Shown here: one piece after another, positions 46,200-53,655 of the stretch
How positions within the stretch are numbered: the first letter of the stretch is position 1
How the letters are laid out: every line of letters starts with the position of its first letter
Assembly (NCBI RefSeq): GCF_006334915.2
Contig: NZ_VDMA02000011.1
Location: 212,005-276,004, forward strand
Direction: 5' to 3'
Length of the DNA stretch: 64,000 nucleotides
Source: Microbispora catharanthi
GTDB lineage: Bacteria; Actinomycetota; Actinomycetes; Streptosporangiales; Streptosporangiaceae
Notes under the pieces: model-generated
The model's database searches: none
What the model was told of the DNA's origin: nothing
The model's input: the letters and a program-made list of their open reading frames with translations, nothing else
Position numbers and translations under genes: made by a program

Positions 46200-47846
46200 T
46201 CAGGCGCCGATGCGGTGGAGGACGACGATGTCCTCCCGGTCGAGGCGAAGCTCGTAGCCCTCGTTGAGATAGCTGTTCACCACGCCGCGCAGGTCGTTGT
46301 TGACCGAGGCCACGATCCAGGGCGTGCCCCGCTTCTGGTAGTCCCACCACAGCACGGTCGTCCGGCCGGACAGCCGCGCGCCGAAGTCGTCGGTCGCCTC
46401 CACCACCACGCCGTCGGGGACCATGCTCATGGCCTGCTCCCTGGCCTCCGTACGCGGATCGGGGTGGTAGAAGTCCGGGCTCATCAGGTTGTCGAACGGC
46501 CGGTAGGGGACCGTGGTGACCGCGACCGCGAAGACCGCGGCGGCGTAGGCCAGCCGCAGGCCGTGCCCGGGGCGCGGCACCCCGCGCCGCTCCAGCCACC
46601 GGATGAGCCGGGCCGCGCCGTCCACCCCGGCCATCAGCAGGATCACCACCACGAACGCGTCGTAGTGCCAGCCGGTCGACCACCAGTTGTCGGAGTCGGC
46701 CAGCAGCCGCTCCAGGATGAGCGGCAGCGCCGCCAGGACCAGCGGGGACAGCAGGCACAGGAACAGCGCCGGCCACAGCAGCAGGCCCCAGGTGTCCCAC
46801 TTCGAATGGTCGTCGAAGAGCATGGCCACGAACGCGTGCGGCCGCGTGACGGCGCTCCACAGCATCTGCGGCAGGTCCTCGCCGAGCTTCGAGTAACGCG
46901 TGTAGTAGGCCGGGTTGCCGCCCGCCAGGGGGATCACGAACTTGCGCACCACCTCGAACACGGCCACCCCGGTGAACGCCAGCCCGGCGCCGAGCCTGCG
47001 CTGCCCGGTGAAGAACAGCCAGACGCCGATGCCCGCCACCATGAGGCCCAGGTCCTCCTTGGTGAGCAGCAGGCCGAGCACCGCGAGCAGGCCGGGCAGG
47101 CGCCGCCCGGCGTGCAGCCGCTCGATGGCGATCGCGCTCAGCAGCGGCACGAAGGCGACCTCGTGGAACTCCACCGCCGTCGCCTGCGCGATCGGCCAGG
47201 AGATGGCGTACGCCACGGAGACGAGGTAGGCGTGCGGCGTGCCCAGCACGCGGCGGGTGAACATCCACACGAACGGGATGGCCAGGGCGAACAGCACGGC
47301 CTGCGCCACGAGCAGCGTCTCGGGCCCGTCGTGCAGCCAGTAGAGGGGAGCCAGCACGGCCAGGATCGGCGAGAAGTGGTCGGCGAGCTGCATGTAGTCC
47401 ATGCCGAAGCCGCCGGTGACCCCGCGCAGCGGCACCGTGGGCGCGGAAAAGTGCGAGTATCCGCGCACCGCCTGGTCGAAGATGACCAGGTCGTAGGTGG
47501 CCACCTGGAAGTGGGCGAACCTGAGCAGCGAGAGGGTCCAGTTCAGGGCCGACGACAGCGCGCAGAGCACGGACACCGCGATCAGGTGCCGGTTGGACCT
47601 CAGGAACCGCGCGGCGGGGTGCGGGGCCGCCGCGCCGTCCGGCCGTTCCTCCGGTTCGACGGCGGCCGTGGCGCCGGCGATGTCTCCAGGCTCCGCCTCG
47701 CCGGCTGCCCGGGTGCCTGCGGTGTCTCCGGGCTCCGCGACGGCCGTTCCGTCCACGGCGGCTGCCTCCAGGGTGTCGTCGGGGTCGCTGCCTCTCCGGG
47801 GCGGCTCCTCCGCCGGTTGCCCGGACGTCGCGGTCCCCGTGATCAC
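46200..47846 (-). CDS. DUF2079 family polytopic membrane protein
   Basis: 548 aa. An Ala/Glu/Pro-rich cytoplasmic N-terminus (about 75 aa) is followed by at least nine transmembrane segments, beginning HLIAVSVLCALSSALNWTLS. DUF2079 signature: TYDLVIFDQAVRGYSH and LADHFSPILAVLAPLYWL, then AVEFHEVAFVPLL. The layout resembles GT-C glycosyltransferases, so a lipid-linked sugar transferase role is possible (inference). GTG start with TACTCT 7 nt upstream (leaderless). Confidence 0.82.
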   Translation of the reverse strand: MITGTATSGQPAEEPPRRGSDPDDTLEAAAVDGTAVAEPGDTAGTRAAGEAEPGDIAGATAAVEPEERPDGAAAPHPAARFLRSNRHLIAVSVLCALSSALNWTLSLLRFAHFQVATYDLVIFDQAVRGYSHFSAPTVPLRGVTGGFGMDYMQLADHFSPILAVLAPLYWLHDGPETLLVAQAVLFALAIPFVWMFTRRVLGTPHAYLVSVAYAISWPIAQATAVEFHEVAFVPLLSAIAIERLHAGRRLPGLLAVLGLLLTKEDLGLMVAGIGVWLFFTGQRRLGAGLAFTGVAVFEVVRKFVIPLAGGNPAYYTRYSKLGEDLPQMLWSAVTRPHAFVAMLFDDHSKWDTWGLLLWPALFLCLLSPLVLAALPLILERLLADSDNWWSTGWHYDAFVVVILLMAGVDGAARLIRWLERRGVPRPGHGLRLAYAAAVFAVAVTTVPYRPFDNLMSPDFYHPDPRTEAREQAMSMVPDGVVVEATDDFGARLSGRTTVLWWDYQKRGTPWIVASVNNDLRGVVNSYLNEGYELRLDREDIVVLHRIGA

Positions 47847-48003
47847 GAGGAGGAGAGTAGGCCCTCCGGGCGGGAACGGTCTATACGGGCGTATCCCCGG
47901 AAACGCCTCGATAGGACGTACGACGCTCCCACCTGGGCCTCCTCACGCACGCCCATGAATCTTTCACGGGCGTCGTCCCGGGGCGTCCCCCGGCGTCGGC
48001 GGG

Positions 48004-48447
48004 TCAGATGACGGCGACGGCCGTGATGAGGCCGATGAAGAAGTGCGTCACGCCGAGGAGGACTGCGGCGGGCTGCAGCGTGGTCTCCCGGACCAGCTCA
48101 CGCACCGATATGCCGGCGACCTTGTCGAAGGCCACCATGCCGAGCGTCTGCACGGCGATGCCCACCAGGCCGAACACGAGCGTCGCGAGCAGGCCCTCGC
48201 GCAGCGCGCCGCCGGACGACCAGATGGAGGCCGCCACGACGAGTCCGACGCCGGCGACGCTGGAGGCGGCCAGCACCGTGGCGTTGGGATTGCGGTCGGT
48301 ACGGATGATCTTGCTGAGTCGCCCGGGCGTCGCCAGGTCGATGACGTAGAACCCGGCGACGAGCAGCAGCACGCCCAGGATGGCGTACGCGAGGATCGCC
48401 AGGGCGCCGTGCGTGAGCACGTCGACGATGGAGGTTGTGGTGTTCAC
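48004..48447 (-). CDS. DUF350 family integral membrane protein
   Basis: 147 aa, four transmembrane helices: LAILAYAILGVLLLVAGFYV, ATVLAASSVAGVGLVVAASI, LLATLVFGLVGIAVQTLGMV and LGVTHFFIGLITAVAVI. Matches DUF350 proteins, which often sit beside glutathionylspermidine-synthase-like genes as here. GTG start at 48447, 14 nt after the ATP-grasp gene stop. Confidence 0.82.
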   Translation of the reverse strand: MNTTTSIVDVLTHGALAILAYAILGVLLLVAGFYVIDLATPGRLSKIIRTDRNPNATVLAASSVAGVGLVVAASIWSSGGALREGLLATLVFGLVGIAVQTLGMVAFDKVAGISVRELVRETTLQPAAVLLGVTHFFIGLITAVAVI

Positions 48448-48461
48448 GGGGGCCTTCGCTT

Positions 48462-49625
48462 TCAGCCGTGGATGCGATGGGGGACGAAAGAGGACGTGTC
48501 GTCGGTGACGAGGCCGGAGGTCTCCCGGATGCCGAGCCCGGCCGACTCCTCGTCGACCACCCACGCCCCGAGCACCGGACGCCAGCCGTCGAAGTCCGGC
48601 AACGGCAGGAACTCCTGGTAGACGAAGCCCTCCCTGCCGTAGTCGCCCTCGGTCTCCACCTCGACGCCCGGCGCGGCGATCCGCATCGAGGCGCCCTCGC
48701 GGCCGAGCAGCGGCTTGCGCACGTATCCGGGGCCGCCGGCCAGTTCGCGAGGACCGTCGAGGTAGGCGGGCAGCAGGTTCGGGTGGCCCGGGTACAGCTC
48801 CCACAGGATCGCCAGCAGAGCCTTGTTGGACAGCAGCATCTTCCACAGCGGCTCGATCCACGTCATCGAGATCTGCTGCGCGAGCGCGTGCGGCGCGAAC
48901 GGCTCCGCGACGATCCACTCCCAGGGATACAGCTTGCACAGCGTGCGGACGACCCGGTGCTCCATGTCGACGAACCGGTGGTTGAGCGCGTCCCAGCCGA
49001 TGTCCTCCATGGCGATCGCCGCCGTGACCAGCCCGGCCTGCTCGGCGGTCTCCTGGAGGTAGCCGATGGTCATCGCCTCCTCGCCCGTCTCGTCGGCGCT
49101 GGTCCACGCGAAGTGGGCCGGGCCCGTCTGGAGCGTGAGGGACTTCCAACGGTCGACAAGGCGCTCGTGGATGGAGTTCCACTGGTCGTCTTCGGGATAC
49201 ACGTCCTTCAGCCAGAACCACTGCACGACGGAGCTCTCGACCAGGCTGGTCGGCGTGTCGGCGTTGTACTCCAGCAGCTTGGCCGGTCCCGTGCCGTCGT
49301 AACGCAGGTCGAACCTGCCGAAGACGTGCGGGTCGCGCCGCCGCCACGATTCCGCGACGGCCGCACGGCAGTGCGGTGGGATGCCGAGGTCGGCGAACCG
49401 GCCGGAGGCCACGATGTGGTCGGCCGCGGCCAGGCACATCCGGTGCAGCTCCTCGACCTGCTCCTCCAGGGCGAGGACCTCGTCCATGGTGAAGACGTAG
49501 TGGACGCTCTCGTCCCAGTAGGGCCGGGTGAGGCCCTCGGGGTGGGCGGAGCGGTGGAACGCGAGCCCCTGCGACTCGATGAGGGCGGCCCAGTTCTCCC
49601 TGGGCGCCGAGGTCAGCCTGCGCAC
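48462..49625 (-). CDS. Glutathionylspermidine-synthase-like ATP-grasp ligase
   Basis: 387 aa. Starts with RRLTSAPRENWAALIESQGL as usual for the family. ATP-grasp motifs include LLEYNADTPTSLVESSVVQW, EWIVAEPFAPHAL, KALLAILWELYPGHPNLLPA and YVRKPLLGREGASMRI. Forms an amide bond between a carboxylate and an amine using ATP; the substrate is unknown, and actinobacteria generally use mycothiol rather than glutathione. Neighbours a DUF350 membrane protein and a Gly/His/Ser-rich secreted protein that may be part of the same pathway. Confidence 0.85.
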   Translation of the reverse strand: MRRLTSAPRENWAALIESQGLAFHRSAHPEGLTRPYWDESVHYVFTMDEVLALEEQVEELHRMCLAAADHIVASGRFADLGIPPHCRAAVAESWRRRDPHVFGRFDLRYDGTGPAKLLEYNADTPTSLVESSVVQWFWLKDVYPEDDQWNSIHERLVDRWKSLTLQTGPAHFAWTSADETGEEAMTIGYLQETAEQAGLVTAAIAMEDIGWDALNHRFVDMEHRVVRTLCKLYPWEWIVAEPFAPHALAQQISMTWIEPLWKMLLSNKALLAILWELYPGHPNLLPAYLDGPRELAGGPGYVRKPLLGREGASMRIAAPGVEVETEGDYGREGFVYQEFLPLPDFDGWRPVLGAWVVDEESAGLGIRETSGLVTDDTSSFVPHRIHG

Positions 49626-49638
49626 GTGCCGGCCCCGC

Positions 49639-50121
49639 TCAGCCGCCGCCGCCGGAGTGGAAGCCGAAGCCGCCCCGCTGCACGACCCGCCCCGACCGGG
49701 TCGTGATCTGGGCGTCGGCCGGCCGGACCGTCGTGCCGCGGTAGACCCGGCCGCCCACGTGGCTGCCGCCGTAGTACCAGCGGTACGCGCCGTGCGAGCC
49801 GTAGTAGTGGCTGCCACCGCCGCCGTCGTCGTCGCAGTAGTCGTCGTCGACGACCACGTACGACCCGTCCGGATTGAGCGTCGAGGTGTCCACGCAGTCG
49901 GCGCCGACCTCCTCGTAGTCGTCCTGCGCCGCGCAGAAGCCGACGACGAGGACGGACAGCACACCCAGGGTGCCGAGTTTGATCGCCGTGGAGGACTTGA
50001 CGCCGCTCGACGGCGGCGGCGTCTGCGGCCGCGGCGTGCCCATCGCCATGGGATGGGTGGGCATGGAGGAGCCACCGGGTGGCGTCGTCTTCGGTGGGGG
50101 GCTCTCCCCGGGTTCTGCCAA
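49639..50121 (-). CDS. Gly-rich exported or membrane-anchored protein of unknown function
   Basis: 160 aa. TTG 50121 is chosen because AGGAG sits 5-6 nt upstream; GTG 50148 lies only 2 nt after a GATAAT promoter box. A Pro-rich cytoplasmic start leads to a hydrophobic anchor (AIKLGTLGVLSVLVVGFCAA), then an acidic stretch (VVVDDDYCDDDGGGG) and a Gly/His/Ser/Tyr-rich tail ending GFGFHSGGGG. No family recognised. First gene of the unit with the ATP-grasp ligase and DUF350 protein. Confidence 0.68.
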   Translation of the reverse strand: MAEPGESPPPKTTPPGGSSMPTHPMAMGTPRPQTPPPSSGVKSSTAIKLGTLGVLSVLVVGFCAAQDDYEEVGADCVDTSTLNPDGSYVVVDDDYCDDDGGGGSHYYGSHGAYRWYYGGSHVGGRVYRGTTVRPADAQITTRSGRVVQRGGFGFHSGGGG

Positions 50122-50253
50122 TCGGGCTCCTGCTGTCGAGATCGGCACACATTATCGTCTCGCTGGACGAACGGGACAGGCAGGCGCGGGGTTCCTGATC
50201 GGTCTGTTATGTCCGCCCGGCTGAGATGCCGTACGCCGGGTAGCGTCCCGGGT

Positions 50254-51270
50254 GTGGATCCCGTCGAGGCACTGAAGCGCATCGCCTTCCTGCTGGAACG
50301 GGCCGGCGAGCCGACCTACCGCGTGCGCGCCTTCCGAGGCGCCGCCGCCGCGATCGAGGACCTGCCCCGGGAGGAGTTGGTACGGCTCGCGCGCACCGGC
50401 GGCCTGACCGACATGCGGGGCATCGGCAAGGTCACGGCCCTGGCCGTCACCGAGGCGCTGGACGGCGCCGTGCCGACCTACCTGCGGCGGCTCGAGGACA
50501 CCAAGGACGTCGACCTCGACGAGGCCGCGCAGGCGCTGCGGTCGGCGCTGCGCGGCGACTTCCACAGCCACTCCGACTGGTCGGACGGCGGATCGCCCAT
50601 CGAGGAGATGGCCGACGCCGCCCGCGCGCTCGGTCACGAGTACCTGGCGCTGACCGACCACTCGCCCCGGCTGACCGTCGCGCACGGACTGTCCGCCGAC
50701 CGGTTGCGGCGGCAGCTCGACGTGGTCGCCGAACTCAACGAGCGGTACGCGGGGGACGGCGGCCCGCCGTTCCGGATCCTGACCGGCATCGAGGTGGACA
50801 TCACCACCGACGGCTCGCTCGACCAGGAGCCGGAGCTGCTCGAACGGCTCGACGTCGTGGTGGCGAGCGTCCACTCGCTGCTGCGGATGGAGGCCGCGGA
50901 CATGACCCGGCGGATGGTCACGGCGGTGGCCGACCCCCACGTGGACGTCCTCGGGCACTGCACCGGCCGGGTCGTGCGCGGACGAGGGCGGCCGGAGTCC
51001 CGGTTCGACGCCGAGATCGTCTTCGAGGCGTGCCGGAGGTTCGGGGTCGCGGTGGAGATCAACTCGAGGCCCGACCGGCTCGACCCGCCCAAGCGCCTGA
51101 TGCGGCTGGCGTACGAGATGGGCTGCGAGTTCGCGATCGACTCCGACGCCCACGCGCCCGGCCAGCTCGACTGGCAGCGCTTCGGGTGTGAGCGCGCGGC
51201 CCTGTGCGGGATACCGCCCGAGCGCATCCGCAACACCCGCCCCTGGGGGACTGCTGCGGACTTGGGGTGA
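50254..51270 (+). CDS. PHP domain phosphoesterase with helix-hairpin-helix N-terminus (DNA polymerase X-like)
   Basis: 338 aa. The N-terminal half is the HhH region of PolX (VEALKRIAFLLERAGEPTYR, LTDMRGIGKVTALAVTEAL). The C-terminal half is a PHP metal-dependent phosphoesterase (GDFHSHSDWSDG, YLALTDHSP, LTGIEVDI, VVASVHS, LGHCTGR, SDAHAPGQLD). The polymerase palm is absent, so it resembles the PHP half of bacterial PolX rather than a polymerase. GTG with TAGCGT 7 nt upstream (leaderless). Confidence 0.85.
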   Translation: MDPVEALKRIAFLLERAGEPTYRVRAFRGAAAAIEDLPREELVRLARTGGLTDMRGIGKVTALAVTEALDGAVPTYLRRLEDTKDVDLDEAAQALRSALRGDFHSHSDWSDGGSPIEEMADAARALGHEYLALTDHSPRLTVAHGLSADRLRRQLDVVAELNERYAGDGGPPFRILTGIEVDITTDGSLDQEPELLERLDVVVASVHSLLRMEAADMTRRMVTAVADPHVDVLGHCTGRVVRGRGRPESRFDAEIVFEACRRFGVAVEINSRPDRLDPPKRLMRLAYEMGCEFAIDSDAHAPGQLDWQRFGCERAALCGIPPERIRNTRPWGTAADLG

Positions 51271-51339
51271 TAGTGCTGTGGCGTCCGAGTGAGGTGTGTT
51301 GGGCGGGTTTCGCCGGACTGATCGACGTAGCGTCGAATC

Positions 51340-51798
51340 ATGAAACGCCGCGACGCGCTGGTGAAGGAGCTGGAATCCGCCGGATGCCTGTCGGCCCGCG
51401 AGCTCGCCTCGCGCCTCGGGGTCAGCAAGAGCACCGTCGTGCGCGACGTCGCGAAGCTCCGGGAGGCCGGTGTCCCGATCCGGCTCGACCAGGGCGGGTA
51501 CGCGCTGGCGGGCCCCGACTCCGTGAAACGCGCCATCGACAGGGCGCTGCACGGGCGGCACGTGCTGCGCCTGGAGTATGTGAACAGCAAGGGCGTGCCC
51601 ACCGTCAGGGACGTCGAGCCCAGCATCTGCCTGGGTGGCCGGGGCGGGCACTGGTATCTGGTGGCCTGGTGCCGGTTACGCGACGACGTGCGCGTCTTCC
51701 GGCTCGACCGGATCTCCTGGGCCGAGGTCATGGACGAGCGCTTCCCCGAGCCGGGCCGCGACCGCCTGGCCGAGCTCGCCGAGGCCGTCGGCGGCTGA
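51340..51798 (+). CDS. Compact HTH-WYL transcriptional regulator
   Basis: 152 aa, much shorter than typical WYL regulators (about 230-330). HTH: LSARELASRLGVSKSTVVRD. WYL-domain strands: HVLRLEYVNSKGVPTVRDVE, GGHWYLVAWCRLRDDVRVFR. The usual linker between HTH and WYL is missing. ATG 51340 with TAGCGT 6 nt upstream (leaderless). The adjacent longer regulator at 52019 shares its C-terminal half (YLVAWCRLRD, VRVFRLDRI), suggesting duplication followed by loss. Confidence 0.8.
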   Translation: MKRRDALVKELESAGCLSARELASRLGVSKSTVVRDVAKLREAGVPIRLDQGGYALAGPDSVKRAIDRALHGRHVLRLEYVNSKGVPTVRDVEPSICLGGRGGHWYLVAWCRLRDDVRVFRLDRISWAEVMDERFPEPGRDRLAELAEAVGG

Positions 51799-52018
51799 GT
51801 CGCCGCCCCGCAGCGCTGGAAGGCGGCGCGTGTACGACCGGAAGCGTGGGCGGCACGGCCGGGGCCGGGCGCGGCTGGTGCGGCGGAGTCGTGAGGACCC
51901 GCGAATCCGTGAGCCGGGTGGACGGGCGCAGCTCGGGTGCCCGTTCTGACGTGCGCCGATGCGCGGGAGTCGAACGCGTCAGCGAGAAATGTCGGTGGGG
52001 TGGCCTACCCTCTGCGGC

Positions 52019-52732
52019 GTGAACCGTACCGACCGGCTCTACGCGATCGTCGAGGACCTGCGGGCGATCTCCCCGCGCTGCCGGTCCGCGCGTGAGCTCG
52101 CCCTGCGCTTCGAGGTCAGCTCGCGGACCATCGAGCGGGACATCTCCGCGCTGCAGCAGGCCGGCGTGCCCATCTACGCGGAGGTCGGGCGCAGGGGAGG
52201 GTACGCGCTGGACAAGAGCATGTCCCTGCCCCCGCTCAACTTCACCCCCGCCGAGGCCGTGGCGGTGGCGATCGCCCTCAGCCGCACAGAACAGCAGCCC
52301 TTCGCCGACGAGGCGCGCAGCGCGCTGCGCAAGCTCGTCGCCGCCATGCCCGGCCCCGAGGGGGAGCGGGCCCGGCAACTGGCCGCCCGCGTGCAGATCC
52401 TCACCGACGACAAGCCGGAGTCCCGATACACCGGGTCGATCGGCAGGGTCATCGAGGAGGCCCTGCTCAAGGGGGTCGTCCTACGCATCCACTACAGCGA
52501 CGCCCAGGGTGTGCTGACGACAAGGGAGGTGGAGCCCGGGGCGTTCGTCGGCGGGCGGAGCGGGTGGTGGTATCTGGTGGCCTGGTGCCGGCTGCGCGAC
52601 GCCGTCCGCGTCTTCCGGCTCGACCGGATCGCCGAGGCCGTCCTCACCGAGGATCCGGTGCCCGGCCGGCCTCTGGAGGCGTTCGACGCCGGCGTGCCGG
52701 ACATGATCGCACGTACGCCGGTGCTCGACTGA
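52019..52732 (+). CDS. HTH-WYL domain transcriptional regulator
   Basis: 237 aa. HTH (LALRFEVSSRTIERDISALQ), wing (VGRRGGYALDKS), then the WYL domain (VLRIHYSDAQGVLTTREVEP, GWWYLVAWCRLRDAVRVFRL). GTG 52019 has TACCCT 7 nt upstream (leaderless), and a GTC/GAC-type inverted element lies near 51958-51975. Probably regulates the VOC gene 196 bp downstream, by neighbourhood only. Confidence 0.83.
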   Translation: MNRTDRLYAIVEDLRAISPRCRSARELALRFEVSSRTIERDISALQQAGVPIYAEVGRRGGYALDKSMSLPPLNFTPAEAVAVAIALSRTEQQPFADEARSALRKLVAAMPGPEGERARQLAARVQILTDDKPESRYTGSIGRVIEEALLKGVVLRIHYSDAQGVLTTREVEPGAFVGGRSGWWYLVAWCRLRDAVRVFRLDRIAEAVLTEDPVPGRPLEAFDAGVPDMIARTPVLD

Positions 52733-52928
52733 CGTTGATTCGAAAGAATGTTCGCGATTTTCTGGAAACGCCGACAGGGGGGTGTCGCCGAAGGGCGGGA
52801 GGCTCTACTCACACGACGGACCGGCCATGGTCCACCGAGCACCTTCCCCGCTCGTCACGCCGTCTGCCGGTGCCGTCGCGTAGGAGAGCGAGCGCCTGCA
52901 TACAAGGCAACAGAGAAAGAGGCCGACG

Positions 52929-53324
52929 ATGACCACTCCCGCCGCCCCCGCCGTCAACACGGTCGCCTGGTTCGAGATCGCGAGCGACGACCCCGAGGGG
53001 GTCCAGCGCTTCTACGGCGACCTGTTCGGCTGGCGGTTCCGGACCGACGAGGACTCGGCCGCCATGGGTATCGACTACCGGCTCATCAGCTACGCCGGTG
53101 ACGAGGAGATGCGCGGCGGCGTGTTCGGCACCCGTGGCGACATGCCCGGCCACGCCGTCTTCACCGTGCTGGTGCGGGATGTGGCCGAGACCTGCCGGAA
53201 GGTGGAGGCGCTGGGCGGCAAGGTGCTCAGCCAGGTCGTGGGCAACGAGAGCGGTCCCGACTTCGCCTACCTCCACGACCCGTCCGGCAACCTCTTCGGC
53301 GTCTTCGCTCCGGCCGGTGCCTGA
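52929..53324 (+). CDS. VOC family protein
   Basis: 131 aa with TVAWFEIASDDPEGVQRFYG, FGWRFRTDEDSAAMGIDYRL and DFAYLHDPSGNLFGVFAPAG, a single-domain glyoxalase-like enzyme. The terminator stem covers its stop codon. Located after two WYL regulators. Confidence 0.85.
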   Translation: MTTPAAPAVNTVAWFEIASDDPEGVQRFYGDLFGWRFRTDEDSAAMGIDYRLISYAGDEEMRGGVFGTRGDMPGHAVFTVLVRDVAETCRKVEALGGKVLSQVVGNESGPDFAYLHDPSGNLFGVFAPAGA

Positions 53325-53335
53325 CCGGCCGGAGC
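53307..53335. terminator. Terminator overlapping the VOC stop codon
   Basis: Perfect 11-bp inverted repeat GCTCCGGCCGG / CCGGCCGGAGC with a 7-nt loop holding the TGA stop. Confidence 0.75.
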
Positions 53336-53655
53336 GTACCCAGGCCGTCCGAACGCCTGCCGGGATCCCCCGTGCTTCCCCTGCGGCGCCTTTCCCCCCG
53401 GGCCCTTCCCCTCCGGGCCGTCAGGGCGCTCGGACGGCCGTTCCCCGCCCCCGCCGGTCGGGTGGGGTCCGCCGGCCGCCCGTTCGAGGTGCCGATACGG
53501 GCGGCCGGCGGCGGCGCGTCGCCACGCATGCGGTGGCGGTGCCTGCCAGGTGGCCGGCGGTGCGTCGCCTCGTGTGCGGCGGCGGAGACACCGCGGCCGG
53601 ATGCGCGATACCACGCGTGCCGCGGCGGTGGCGGGCGGCCGGCGGCGGGGCCTCG
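53336..53655. other. Noncoding stretch between convergent genes
   Basis: About 320 bp of very GC-rich DNA. Imperfect runs of GGCGGCGG and CGTCGCC recur, but I see no conserved protein, RNA gene or clear operator. Confidence 0.5.

Noticed and set aside
51799..52018. Possible extra small gene between the two WYL regulators
   Set aside because: Frames are broken and Arg-rich, with no ribosome site; it holds the promoter of the second regulator.
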